Assembly (NCBI RefSeq): GCF_029238675.1
Contig: NZ_JAQWFR010000017.1
Location: 1-64,000, forward strand
Origin: Oceanicoccus sp.
GTDB taxonomy: Bacteria > Pseudomonadota > Gammaproteobacteria > Pseudomonadales > Dasaniaceae
Length of the DNA: 64,000 nucleotides
Reading direction: 5' to 3'
Every line of letters begins with the position of its first letter. Positions within the stretch are counted from its first letter, which is position 1. The notes below the pieces were generated by a model that was given only the letters and a program-made list of their open reading frames with translations, made no database searches and was not told where the DNA came from. Position numbers and translations under genes: made by a program. Below are positions 38,080 to 47,034 of this stretch, piece after piece.

Positions 38080-39299
38080 AGCGCTTCTTTATTGCCAGCT
38101 TAATCGTATTAATGTTATCGGTTGCTTTGGTCGCCGCCATTGAATTGGACCCGGGTTATATTTTAGTGAGTTACCATACCTATACCCTGGAGACGAGTCT
38201 GTGGGTGGGTATTGGTTTGTTTGTAGTTCTATTTGCTGCGGTTTATGGCTTTTTCAGTGTGACCAGACGCTTGATTAGTGGTACTGGTGCGTTGAGTGAT
38301 TGGGTGTCTGGTCGCGGCTATCGTCGCAGCCAACAACAGACCACCAAAGGTTTAATTGCTTTTATTGAAGGCAACTGGCAAAGCTCGCGGAGGATTTTAT
38401 CCCGGGCGGCGGCAAGGTCGGAAACTCCCCTGCTTAATTATCTGGTAGCCGCCCGCGCCAGTCATGCGCTGGATGATAGCAAGCAAATGAAAAGTTTTTT
38501 AAAGAAGGCGGAGCAGAGCACCAGCGGTGCAGGTATTGCGGTGGGCCTTACCCAGGCAGAGTTGCAATTGCGCAGCGGGCGGCTTGAGCAAAGCCTGGCA
38601 ACCTTAACCCGCGTCCGTCGCAATGCCGGCAAACATCCCCATGTATTGTCTTTACTGGCGCAGGCTTACCAGGGCTTAGGCGATTGGCAGGAAGTGTTGG
38701 CACTATTGCCGGAGTTAAAAAAATACAAGGTACTATCCCCCGGTGAGCTGGGCGCTTTAGAAATGACTGCCAGCAAAGAAAGTATTATGGACGCAGCCAA
38801 GTCTCGTAATGATGCATTAGCTGAACTGCAGCAATTGTGGCAGGATTTTTCCAGTGCTTCAAAATCCAACAGTGAAGTGATTGCCTGTTATGCTGAGAAT
38901 ATTATGGCGCTGGGTGGAATGCAGGAAGCAGAGAAGTTGATCCGCAACCGGCTGAAAAAAGACTGGAATGATCAATTAGTTTCTCTCTATGGAAAAATAG
39001 CCACCCAAGATGCCGACAGGCAGTTAATCATTGCAGAAAATTGGCTAAAAGAGCGCAATAACGATGCCGCATTGTTTTTATGTTTAGGTCGTCTATCATT
39101 GCGTAATTCTTTATGGGGTAAAGCCAGGGAATATTTTGAAAGGAGTTTGCAGTTTGAAGACAGTGGTGAAGTCTGTGCTGAAATGGGTCGCTTGTTAGCC
39201 CATCTGGGCGAGCATGAAAAAAGTAGTGAGTATTTTCAGCGGGGCTTAATGCTTGCAACTGAAGGTTTGGTTGAGCTGCCAATGCCGGAAAAACGCTGA
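38076..39299 (+). CDS. hemY: HemY, TPR protein of the heme operon
   Basis: A 407-residue HemY_N family protein: two membrane helices (about 5-22 and 43-65), then TPR-like helical repeats to the end (for example LLAQAYQGLGDWQEVLALLP). In enterics HemY is tied to heme-pathway protein assembly. It is not protoporphyrinogen oxidase, which shares the symbol in Bacillus. ATGA overlap with hemX shows coupling. Confidence 0.87.
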   Translation: MKRFFIASLIVLMLSVALVAAIELDPGYILVSYHTYTLETSLWVGIGLFVVLFAAVYGFFSVTRRLISGTGALSDWVSGRGYRRSQQQTTKGLIAFIEGNWQSSRRILSRAAARSETPLLNYLVAARASHALDDSKQMKSFLKKAEQSTSGAGIAVGLTQAELQLRSGRLEQSLATLTRVRRNAGKHPHVLSLLAQAYQGLGDWQEVLALLPELKKYKVLSPGELGALEMTASKESIMDAAKSRNDALAELQQLWQDFSSASKSNSEVIACYAENIMALGGMQEAEKLIRNRLKKDWNDQLVSLYGKIATQDADRQLIIAENWLKERNNDAALFLCLGRLSLRNSLWGKAREYFERSLQFEDSGEVCAEMGRLLAHLGEHEKSSEYFQRGLMLATEGLVELPMPEKR

Positions 39300-39335
39300 T
39301 TTATTTTAATGGCGCAATAGTTTATGATGCCGGCA

Positions 39336-39367
39336 AGCCTCTGGAAGGGGCTCGATAGATTTTTTTA
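39336..39367 (+). terminator. Possible terminator after hemCDXY
   Basis: AGCCTCT / AGGGGCT pair (one G-T) around GGA; a run of seven or more T begins about 8 bases after the stem. The gap between stem and T-tract makes it weak. Confidence 0.35.
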
Positions 39368-39392
39368 GCCACTCACTGTAAAGGATTACACT

Positions 39393-39878
39393 ATGCTTAT
39401 TTCCCGGTTTATTTCTCGTAAAAATCATCTCCCCGTTTTTGCAACGATACAATGGCTGACCCCCGATAGTTTTCATTATTGGCAAGTGGAATGTATTTGC
39501 CAGCACTTGTTCCCAATGAATCCCTATTGTTTACCCATTAATCCCCCGGCTGGTAGTCAGCAATCGATAGCAGCGGTAGTCGTGCGGGGCACGGTTTTAT
39601 TGAGTGGACGTCTGGTACCCATTCCCTCGGATGGTGGCGAGTGTTATTACCATATCTCTCGCTTGGTCGCGGTAAAGTTTTATACAGAACCTATGTTGCA
39701 TGCTCTGTTAGAAGCTTTAATAGACAAGGCTAAGGCTCTGGGGGCCAGGGGCTTGATGATACATATCAAGCAGCAGTCGGAAGCGACCTGTTTGAAATTG
39801 GGCTTTACCAAAGTGGTTGCGGTTTACGATGACGTTGAAGAAAAACCTTTGCAAAAAATGTTTTTGTCGCTGGAATAG
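39393..39878 (+). CDS. GNAT-like acetyltransferase-fold protein
   Basis: A 161-residue protein. The middle and C-terminal parts follow a GNAT pattern: strand AAVVVRGTVLLSGRLVPI, HISRLVAVKFYTEPMLHALLEALI as the core motif-A region, and LGFTKVVAVYDDVE near the end. The pyrophosphate loop (Q/RxxGxG/A) is not clear, so enzymatic activity is uncertain. AAAGGA lies eight bases before the ATG. No neighbour suggests a substrate. Confidence 0.55.
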   Translation: MLISRFISRKNHLPVFATIQWLTPDSFHYWQVECICQHLFPMNPYCLPINPPAGSQQSIAAVVVRGTVLLSGRLVPIPSDGGECYYHISRLVAVKFYTEPMLHALLEALIDKAKALGARGLMIHIKQQSEATCLKLGFTKVVAVYDDVEEKPLQKMFLSLE

Positions 39879-39898
39879 TTTTTTGGAAAAATATACCC

Positions 39899-40001
39899 CG
39901 TCATGCCCGCGAAGGCGGGAATCCAGTGCTGTCAATTTCCGCTTTAGCGGAAATAACAGCATAAGCATGCAGGCTGGATTCCCGCCTTCGCGGGAATGAC
40001 G
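39899..40001 (+). repeat. 103-bp triple-hairpin repeat, copy 3
   Basis: Full-length copy 20 bp after the GNAT-like stop and 63 bp before the convergent HDOD stop. Differences from copy 2: GTCATGCCC in the left arm and GTCAATTTCCG in the middle. A fragment GGGCGGGAATGACGG (40045-40059) follows, possibly a second degenerate arm. Confidence 0.9.
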
Positions 40002-40064
40002 ATAGTCATTTTCGCCGAAGCCTGCCCTCGAGCGCTTTAATCGGGGGCGGGAATGACGGAGGGA

Positions 40065-41432
40065 TTAAGCAGCCATATTCGCTGCCATCATGTTGAGCTC
40101 TGCTGAAGATTCCATCATTGTCGCAATGGCCTCTTCGGCTTTTTCGCGGTCTAAATGCAAGCGCTCGAATAATTCGTCAGGTATCGGGGTTGAGGGGGCG
40201 TCACCAATACCGTGTTTGCGTAATAAGCGCATAGCGATAAACATCAGGTTGGCATAGGCATTATTTTCACCGTCAAAATTCGCTTCGTTTTGAAAGCGAA
40301 TAGCGGTATTCACTTCGTCCGGCATACTCCAGGTTCGCATTAACCAAGCCCCTAGCTGCTCTCGAGTCACACCGAGTAAATGGCGTTCGATATGGCAGTG
40401 GTTGGAAAAAGGATTGGCTTCCTGATAGCGACAAATATTAGAGAAGTGTGGGGGGAAGACTTCAGCAAGAATTAAATAACCAAAGTTATGTAGCAGGCCT
40501 GATAAATAAGCCATGCCCATAATGGGGCGTTCTTTGGGTGGAATCGCACCGACTAAGGCTTCCACTGCGGTGGCAGCATAGACAGCTTGTTCCCAATAGG
40601 GGGTAAAACCTTTGGCACTATCTTTGGGTAAGTTCAGGGTTTTGCCCAACGACAGGCCCAGTGATAAATTTAATACCAGGTCAAAACCCAGTACCCGAAC
40701 AATGGCATCGTGTACGGATTTTATTTTTCCCGGTGCGGCGTAATAGGGTGACGCAGCCCAGCTTACCACCTGTGCCGCCAGCGCCGGATCTGTTTCTACA
40801 ATATCGGTAAGGTCTTTAATATCAGCATTGGGGTCAACCCGCAGTTTGATAATACGCTGTGCGGTTTCGGGCAGGGGCGGAAATTCCAGTGTCTCTTCCA
40901 GGCGCTGCTTCATTCTTATCTGGGTAAAGTTGGCAATCGCAGAGCTGATATCTGCAATATCATCAACGTCGTCCAGCGCTGCACTTTGCAGTTGTGCTTC
41001 ATCCACAGTGATTGAGCCGGTTTGGGCACCATTAATCAGTTGTTTAAATTGTTCAACATTCATATTAACCAGACTACGCTCGCTACCGGTGTCGAGCTTG
41101 AGTTCGCTGCTGTCCAACAGGCTTTGGTCAATAATAATGTCCAGCCCTAAAGCCATGGGTATGGTCGGTAAGCGTTCAATTTTGGCCTTGCTGCAAATAG
41201 CTTGTACGTCATTGGGGCTGGCGGCTTTTAATTCCCGCTGCGTCAGGCGGCACAGGGCGTCAACATCCAGGATACTGTCGCTGCTGTAGATTACCTGAAC
41301 CTTTCCTTTGCTATCTTGCAAGATGGTGGTCCTCGCCTGGCCTATAAGACTGGCGGTGGGATGCGCGTCAACAACGGCAAATTCGATATTGTGCTTGGTT
41401 AAAATGTCTTCAATGACAGCGGGCACTGACAT
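40065..41432 (-). CDS. YbaK-like / HDOD two-domain protein
   Basis: A 455-residue protein. The N-terminal 150 residues resemble the YbaK/prolyl-tRNA deacylase fold (start with VIEDILTKHNIEF; RLTQRELKAASPNDVQAI; LGLDIIIDQSLLD; GSERSLVNMN). The C-terminal part (about 195-400) is an HDOD domain with FPPLPETAQRIIKLRVDPNA, SSPYYA-like and LSGLLHNFGYLIL segments but no full HD metal motif, as is usual for HDOD. HDOD proteins act in signalling and motility. The deacylase part may be regulatory rather than editing. Confidence 0.75.
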   Translation of the reverse strand: MSVPAVIEDILTKHNIEFAVVDAHPTASLIGQARTTILQDSKGKVQVIYSSDSILDVDALCRLTQRELKAASPNDVQAICSKAKIERLPTIPMALGLDIIIDQSLLDSSELKLDTGSERSLVNMNVEQFKQLINGAQTGSITVDEAQLQSAALDDVDDIADISSAIANFTQIRMKQRLEETLEFPPLPETAQRIIKLRVDPNADIKDLTDIVETDPALAAQVVSWAASPYYAAPGKIKSVHDAIVRVLGFDLVLNLSLGLSLGKTLNLPKDSAKGFTPYWEQAVYAATAVEALVGAIPPKERPIMGMAYLSGLLHNFGYLILAEVFPPHFSNICRYQEANPFSNHCHIERHLLGVTREQLGAWLMRTWSMPDEVNTAIRFQNEANFDGENNAYANLMFIAMRLLRKHGIGDAPSTPIPDELFERLHLDREKAEEAIATMMESSAELNMMAANMAA

Positions 41433-41629
41433 GGGTTGCTCCTCAATACAGCATTTTGGTGGTACATATCACCAGGATTGTTGCCTAAGCTATTGTTGCC
41501 TAAGCTTTAGAATCTGGCGAATTATTTATTGGAATAGGAATTGTAGCTCAAGACAGGCTTTTTGCCGTGTATCAGTGCTGAAGTTGGCTAGTCTGGTGTG
41601 AGCTCCGTCGCAGAATTGGCGTTCTAACG

Positions 41630-43729
41630 TTAGACCTGGGCATATTGCTCGCCGTCCGCCAGCCAGCGCTGGATCAAGGGGTCTACCGCCTGGGGCTGTT
41701 GCTGCAGTATCTGTTGTGCCGCTATGTTGACCTGGTCGAGCAGGTGGCTGTCCCGCTCCAAATCCGCTATGCGCAGCTGTAGCAGGCCGGTCTGGCGGGT
41801 GCCCAGTAGTTCGCCGGGGCCGCGCAGTTGCAGGTCCTTTTCTGCGATCACAAAACCATCGCTGCTTTGACGCATCGTCTGCAAGCGCTCTTTACCCTGT
41901 TGCCCCAACGGCGCTTGGTACATTAATACACAGTGGCTGGCGGTGCTGCCCCTGCCAACTCGACCCCGAAGCTGGTGCAGCTGGGCAAGGCCCAATCGCT
42001 CTGCATTTTCAATAATCATCAGGCTGGCGTTGGGTACATCCACCCCCACTTCAATTACAGTGGTAGCGACCAATAAATCCAGTCCATTTTCCTTAAAGGC
42101 CTGCATCACGGAGGCCTTTTCATCGGCTTTCATCCGTCCATGGATCAGGCCCACATTCAGTTCAGGCAATAGGGCTTGCAGGTTTTCGCAGGTATCTTCA
42201 GCGGCCTGGGCTTCCAGGGCTTCGGACTCTTCAATCAGGGTACACACCCAATAGGCCTGGCGGCCTTCACTACAGGCATTGCGAACTCTTTCGACGATTT
42301 GTGCCCGGCGGGCGTTATCAATCACCACCGTTGTAACCGGTGTTCGCCCCGGTGGCAGTTCATCAATCACCGAGGTATCCAGATCGGCATAGGCGCTCAT
42401 GGCCAGAGTTCTGGGGATAGGGGTGGCGGTCATAATCAATTGATGAGGGTGGCCAACAGCTGCTGAGGCTTTTTCTTTTAACGCCAGTCGCTGGTGAACC
42501 CCAAAGCGATGTTGTTCATCAATAATGGCCAGGCCCAGTTTGGCAAACTGCACTTCATCCTGAAACAGGGCATGGGTCCCCACTACAATATCGACCTGCT
42601 GATTAATCATCGCTTCCAGTTGCTGCTTTCGCTGTTTGCCTTTGACTTTGCCGGTCAGCCAGCCGATGGATAAACCCAGCGGTTGCATCCAGTGGCCGAA
42701 GTTAGTGAAGTGTTGCTCCGCCAGGATTTCTGTGGGCGCCATAATAGCAACCTGATAACCACAGGCGACAGCCTTTAGGGCCGCCAGTGCAGCGACTACC
42801 GTTTTACCTGAGCCGACATCCCCTTGCACTAATCGCAGCATAGGTTTGCTTTGTTCAAGGTCATGGTTAATTTCAGTGACCACACGTTGCTGGGCACCGG
42901 TTAGCTCAAAGTCCAGCTCCTGTAAAAATGCCCGGGTTTGTTGTTCACCGCCAATCAGTGACGGCGCACCTTCAGCGCGGGTTTGGCTTCGCAGTTTCAG
43001 CAAGCTCAGGTTGTGAGCCAGTAATTCTTCAAATGCCAGGCGTTGTTGATAGGGGTGTTCGCCCTCTGTTAGCAAGCCCACCGGTGCATCGGTGGGTGGT
43101 CGATGTAAATAGATCAGGGCTTGTTCCAGGCTAACAGTATTGCCGTTAAGGTGAAGTGGTTTAGGTAGCCACTCGATCAAGGTGTTAGGCTTAACTCGTT
43201 TTAGTGCCTGTTCGCTAAGTTTACGCCATGCCTGTTGGCTCAGTCCTTCTGTACTGGGATAAATGGGCGTCAGTGATTCTTCCGTGGGGGCCTGTTGGTC
43301 TGTGACCAGTTTGTATTCCGGGTGATAGAGCTCAAGGCCGCTGCTGCCACGCCGTGCTTCGCCAAAGCAGCGCAATCGGCTGCCATGACTTAAATTATTT
43401 TTTTGCGCGGCGGAAAAATGGAAGAAGCGCAGCGTCACCGTGCCAGTGCCATCCTGTAGTCGACAAACCAGGCTGCGGCGGCGACCAAACACAATATCTG
43501 CCGCTTTAACTTCGCCTTCAATAACGGCATCCACGCCTGCCTGTAAGGCTCCAATCGGTGTAATCCGGGTTCGATCCTGATAGCGCAGGGGGAGATGGAA
43601 CAAGATATCCTGAACACTATGAATACTTAGCCCCGCCAGCTTCTCGGCCATTTTGGGACCAACGCCTTTCAGTTCTTGAACCGGTATTTGATCGAGTGTT
43701 TTATTGGCTGTCAAAACAGGCTTACCCAT
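41630..43729 (-). CDS. recG: ATP-dependent DNA helicase RecG
   Basis: A 699-residue branch-migration helicase that regresses stalled forks. The N-terminal wedge OB domain (about 60-160, LFHLPLRYQDRTRI), Walker A GDVGSGKT, DEQH box IIDEQHRFG, motif III MTATPIPRTLA and motif VI HQLRGRVGRG are complete. It overlaps the 3' end of oxyR by 8 bp; oxyR-recG is also the Pseudomonas arrangement. Confidence 0.96.
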   Translation of the reverse strand: MGKPVLTANKTLDQIPVQELKGVGPKMAEKLAGLSIHSVQDILFHLPLRYQDRTRITPIGALQAGVDAVIEGEVKAADIVFGRRRSLVCRLQDGTGTVTLRFFHFSAAQKNNLSHGSRLRCFGEARRGSSGLELYHPEYKLVTDQQAPTEESLTPIYPSTEGLSQQAWRKLSEQALKRVKPNTLIEWLPKPLHLNGNTVSLEQALIYLHRPPTDAPVGLLTEGEHPYQQRLAFEELLAHNLSLLKLRSQTRAEGAPSLIGGEQQTRAFLQELDFELTGAQQRVVTEINHDLEQSKPMLRLVQGDVGSGKTVVAALAALKAVACGYQVAIMAPTEILAEQHFTNFGHWMQPLGLSIGWLTGKVKGKQRKQQLEAMINQQVDIVVGTHALFQDEVQFAKLGLAIIDEQHRFGVHQRLALKEKASAAVGHPHQLIMTATPIPRTLAMSAYADLDTSVIDELPPGRTPVTTVVIDNARRAQIVERVRNACSEGRQAYWVCTLIEESEALEAQAAEDTCENLQALLPELNVGLIHGRMKADEKASVMQAFKENGLDLLVATTVIEVGVDVPNASLMIIENAERLGLAQLHQLRGRVGRGSTASHCVLMYQAPLGQQGKERLQTMRQSSDGFVIAEKDLQLRGPGELLGTRQTGLLQLRIADLERDSHLLDQVNIAAQQILQQQPQAVDPLIQRWLADGEQYAQV

Positions 43730-44648
43730 TCACTGCTTTGCCAAGCTGGCATTGTTTAATGGCCAGGCTTAGGGCATCAATAGCCTGGTGGCGAGGGAAG
43801 CTGGCTCGCCAGGCCAGGGCGACGGTACGACTGAACTGGGTGTTGGCAAGGGGGCGAGTGACCAGTGCGCCGTTACCGTATTGGTCGAGTTGTGCCGCTG
43901 AGGCTGGCAAAACGGTAATACCGAGGCCGGAGGCCACCATATATTTCAGGGTTTCAAGGGAGCTGCCTTCCACCACAGATTGCAGCGGGTGATTGCCGCT
44001 GGCAAAGTTTTTTCTAAGGCCGGGGCAGGCTTCCAGCACCTGATCCCGGAAGCAGTGGCCTTCACCTAACAACAGAACCTGTTCTTTTTCCAGTTGTTTG
44101 GCGGTAATGGTTTTGCGCTCTGCCAGGGGGTGGTCTTTGGCTAACAGCACAACAAAGCTTTCTTCGTACAGGCTTTGGGTAACCACATCGGGTTCATTAA
44201 AGGGCAGGGCAATAATAATGGCATCCAATTCACCCTGACGCAGCTTCTCTCGCAATATAGCCGTGTAGTTTTCTTCGATATAGAGCGGCATCTTGGCGGC
44301 GTTTTTTTGCAGCTGGGGAACAAAGTGTGGGAATAGATAAGGGCCAATGGTGAAGATAGCGCCAATAGAGAGTGTGCTGCCCAGCGGGTCTTTGCCCAGG
44401 TTGGCCATTTCGCTAATCACATTGGCCTGCTCTAAGACGGCTTGTGCTTGCGCAATAATTTGTTTTCCTAGTGGGGTTGCGCGCACTTGGCTGCGGCTGC
44501 GTTCAAACAGGGAGACATCCAATTCCTCTTCCAGCTTTTTAATAGCAACACTTAAGGTCGGTTGGCTAACAAAGCATTTTTCCGCCGCCTTGCCAAAGTG
44601 GGCGGTTTGATGGAGGGCGACGATATAGCGCAGTTCAGTCAGGGTCAT
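43722..44648 (-). CDS. oxyR: OxyR, peroxide-sensing LysR-type regulator
   Basis: A 308-residue LysR regulator. N-terminal HTH (MTLTELRYIVALHQTAHFGK) and effector domain with the redox cysteines at the E. coli positions, Cys199 and Cys208, in GHCFRDQVLEACPG. Oxidation forms a disulfide that activates catalase and peroxidase genes. No such target is adjacent. It is first in an oxyR-recG unit; its upstream gap holds the 26-bp palindrome. Confidence 0.95.
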   Translation of the reverse strand: MTLTELRYIVALHQTAHFGKAAEKCFVSQPTLSVAIKKLEEELDVSLFERSRSQVRATPLGKQIIAQAQAVLEQANVISEMANLGKDPLGSTLSIGAIFTIGPYLFPHFVPQLQKNAAKMPLYIEENYTAILREKLRQGELDAIIIALPFNEPDVVTQSLYEESFVVLLAKDHPLAERKTITAKQLEKEQVLLLGEGHCFRDQVLEACPGLRKNFASGNHPLQSVVEGSSLETLKYMVASGLGITVLPASAAQLDQYGNGALVTRPLANTQFSRTVALAWRASFPRHQAIDALSLAIKQCQLGKAVNG

Positions 44649-44736
44649 GATCTTTGCCTGTTTTATGCTGAAAGCACTAGATTAATATTTTCTATCAAAA
44701 GGTGCTATTACTATCATAGAATTTATTGATGAACTT

Positions 44737-44762
44737 GTAGGGTGGAATATAATCCACCCTAC
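44737..44762. repeat. 26-bp palindrome GTAGGGTGG...CCACCCTAC
   Basis: GTAGGGTGGAATATAATCCACCCTAC-type sequence, palindromic except at one central pair, between oxyR and the epimerase-like gene. Shares its core with 33180-33199. It lies upstream of oxyR on the minus strand but too far from the start to be an obvious operator. Confidence 0.6.
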
Positions 44763-44798
44763 GGTGTTTGGTGAGCAACATTTCAGCGGGAGAGGGTT

Positions 44799-45653
44799 TT
44801 GTCGGCTAGCAATATTTTGATTGTCGGTTGTGGTGATATTGGTATCCCGCTGGGCTTGCAGCTGGCGGGTAAAGGCCATGCCGTATGGGGCCTGCGTCGC
44901 AGCGGCCAATTACCGGAGCCGATCACTACGCTAAACGCCGATGTGACGAATGCGGCTTCGCTAGCCTGTCTGGCTGGGCTGCGCTTTGACTATGTGGTTG
45001 TGACCCTAACACCCGGTGAGTTTAGCGACCAGCGTTATCAGGCAGTCTATGTTGAAGGCCTGGCCAATGTGCTTGCTGCTTTAAATAACCCCGGTGCTGT
45101 TAAGCGATTATTGTTTGTATCCAGCACCAGTGTTTACCATCAAGGTGATGGCCAATGGGTTGATGAAACCAGTGCCACTGAACCTGGCTCTTTTTCCGGT
45201 AGGCGTTTATTAGAGGCGGAGCGGATCGCTGCCGATAGTATTATGCCTCACTGTGTGATTCGATTCGCCGGTATTTATGGCCCCGGCAGGCGTCGTTTAA
45301 TTGAGCAGGTAAAGGCCGGGCAGGGCTGCCCGCCATCGCCGCCGTTAATGACCAACCGTATTCACCGGGACGACTGTGTAGGATTTTTGGCACATTTAAT
45401 TCTGCTGGATAGCCAACAGCAGGCTATGGAGAACTGTTATATCGGTGTAGATAGCGAGCCGGTGGCTCTGTGGGAGGTTAAAACCTGGCTTGCCCAGCAG
45501 TTGGGTATTGATTCCAAGACCCTTGATACTAGCGGCACCACCCGCCGCAATAGTAAACGATGCAGCAATGCTCGTTTATTGGCCACAGGTTATCATTTGC
45601 GTTATCGCGGTTATCAACAAGGTTATGGAGAATTACTCAGAGAAGAGGAATAA
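44799..45653 (+). CDS. NAD-dependent epimerase/dehydratase-like protein (YeeZ type)
   Basis: A 284-residue atypical short-chain dehydrogenase. The N-terminal Rossmann loop ILIVGCGDIGIPLGLQLAG (5-23), the VVVTLTPG segment, and FVSSTSVYHQ support an extended-SDR fold; the catalytic YxxxK is replaced by a shorter RRLLEAE region, as in YeeZ-type proteins. Start is TTG 44799 with GGGAG six bases ahead. Substrate unknown. Confidence 0.7.
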   Translation: MSASNILIVGCGDIGIPLGLQLAGKGHAVWGLRRSGQLPEPITTLNADVTNAASLACLAGLRFDYVVVTLTPGEFSDQRYQAVYVEGLANVLAALNNPGAVKRLLFVSSTSVYHQGDGQWVDETSATEPGSFSGRRLLEAERIAADSIMPHCVIRFAGIYGPGRRRLIEQVKAGQGCPPSPPLMTNRIHRDDCVGFLAHLILLDSQQQAMENCYIGVDSEPVALWEVKTWLAQQLGIDSKTLDTSGTTRRNSKRCSNARLLATGYHLRYRGYQQGYGELLREEE

Positions 45654-45724
45654 ATGGCTTGTTGCTGCGAGCAAAAAGGCCAATAATCTTAGCTGATTGT
45701 AAAACGTTAATTCAAGGAGCGATT

Positions 45725-46528
45725 ATGTACCATTTGATTAGAACGCTGGTATTACTTTCAGTCATACTTTTTTCATTTAACCTCACTGCGGCTGAACAGC
45801 CACGTAGTTTGCAGCAAGTGCTCGACAGCGGTGAGCTCCGTGTCGGCGTTGCGCTTTTCTCACCTTGGGTGATGCGTGCAAAAGACGGCCAATTGGTAGG
45901 TTCCGAGGTTGATATGGCTCGTCGTCTGGCGGCTGATATGGGGATTAAAGCCCAGATCGGTTTATATGAGTGGGCCCAGCTAATTCCTACTCTGGAAAAA
46001 GGCGAGATCGATATCATTATTTCAGGTATGGGCATTAAGCCGAGTCGTGCTTTGCGGGTAAATTTTAGCCGCCCCTACGGCGATGCCGGTATTGGTCTGG
46101 CCGCCAATACCAAACTGACTAAAGATATTAAAAGTATCAATGAATTAAAGCAGCCAAATATCAATATTGGTGTAGTGGGTGAAACGGTTTCGGCTTCTGT
46201 GGCCCAGCGCATGTTTTCAAAAACCAAAATAAAAACTTATAGCACACAACAAAAACTGGTAAGCGCTGTGCTGAAAGGTGAAATACACGCGATGATTGCT
46301 GCCAACCCATTGCCGAAATTTGTAGCCCTGCAAAATACTGACAAAGTCGATATCCCTCTGGTAAAACCACTGCTGGCTTTTAAAGAAGGTATGGCCATCA
46401 ATAAAGGCGATGCTGATTTTCTAAACTTTATTAATTCATGGGTGGTGGCTCGTACTGCCGATGCATGGATTCCAAGCACCAGACACTACTGGCTTGAAAC
46501 TCTCGAATGGCAGGAACAGGTGAATTAA
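45725..46528 (+). CDS. Periplasmic amino-acid-type solute-binding protein
   Basis: A 267-residue SBP family 3 protein: signal peptide (1-23, ending LTAA), then SGELRVGVALFSPWVMRAKD, VGSEVDMARRLAADMGI and EIDIIISGMGIKPSRALRVNFSRPY in standard order. No ABC permease or ATPase adjoins it, so it may serve a distant transporter or act as a sensor. AAGGAG lies about seven bases before ATG 45725. Translation of the small gene at 46531 follows two bases after its stop. Confidence 0.82.
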   Translation: MYHLIRTLVLLSVILFSFNLTAAEQPRSLQQVLDSGELRVGVALFSPWVMRAKDGQLVGSEVDMARRLAADMGIKAQIGLYEWAQLIPTLEKGEIDIIISGMGIKPSRALRVNFSRPYGDAGIGLAANTKLTKDIKSINELKQPNINIGVVGETVSASVAQRMFSKTKIKTYSTQQKLVSAVLKGEIHAMIAANPLPKFVALQNTDKVDIPLVKPLLAFKEGMAINKGDADFLNFINSWVVARTADAWIPSTRHYWLETLEWQEQVN

Positions 46529-46530
46529 TA

Positions 46531-46902
46531 ATGAAGCCTATGAAAAGGAATACTTCGTCACCCTATAGTTTTCAACGCATTGTTCTGCTTATGATTACGG
46601 CATTAACCGTAGGCAGCCTTTTTGCGCAAAAGCTCAGTAAAGATGATTTACTGGAAGATAAAGAATATCGCAGTGATATAGAAGAAGTCGTGGTAGTGGG
46701 TTCTGAACCCGAATGGCGCAAGAATATGGATAAGCAGGAAGAGTGGCGCCCCGAGCGATTTAAGTTGTCGGATAATCCGTCACTCCGTTCGCGAGTGGAA
46801 TGGTTTCCTGAGTACACCAAGGAAGAGCGGGATAATTACCAGGGTGTTCGCGATCGTACGGGTGAGAATCCTGAGTTTCAGATCTTTAAAATGAAATTCT
46901 AA
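46531..46902 (+). CDS. Small secreted protein with TonB-box-like motif
   Basis: A 123-residue protein not recognised as a named family. A signal peptide or anchor (about 14-33) is followed by an acidic segment and EEVVVVG (51-57), which resembles the TonB box of TonB-dependent receptors, yet no plug or barrel follows. The rest is charged and rich in Trp, Arg, Glu and Pro. It starts two bases after the binding-protein gene and is probably co-expressed. An ATG at 46507 inside the upstream gene would add 8 residues. Function unknown. Confidence 0.65.
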   Translation: MKPMKRNTSSPYSFQRIVLLMITALTVGSLFAQKLSKDDLLEDKEYRSDIEEVVVVGSEPEWRKNMDKQEEWRPERFKLSDNPSLRSRVEWFPEYTKEERDNYQGVRDRTGENPEFQIFKMKF

Positions 46903-46923
46903 TATGTCATTCCAAAAAAAACC

Positions 46924-47026
46924 CGTCATTCCCGCGAAGGCGGGAATCCAGACTGCATGCTTATGCTGTTATTTCCGCTAAAGCGGAAATCTACAGTGCT
47001 GGATTCCCGCCTTCGCGGGAATGACG
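46924..47026 (-). repeat. 103-bp triple-hairpin repeat, copy 4 (inverted)
   Basis: Exactly 103 bp but with centre and spacer reversed (GCATGCTTATGCTGTTATTTCCG...), the only inverted full copy. It sits between convergent genes, 21 bp after the TonB-box-like protein and 8 bp before the ridA stop. Confidence 0.9.
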
Positions 47027-47034
47027 GGTTAAAT

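Noticed and set aside
40828-41289. 153-residue plus-strand ORF
   Set aside because: Antisense to the YbaK-HDOD gene; low-complexity Ser/Leu content.
43555-43580. tRNA-like GGTTCGATCC string
   Set aside because: Lies inside recG with no cloverleaf around it.
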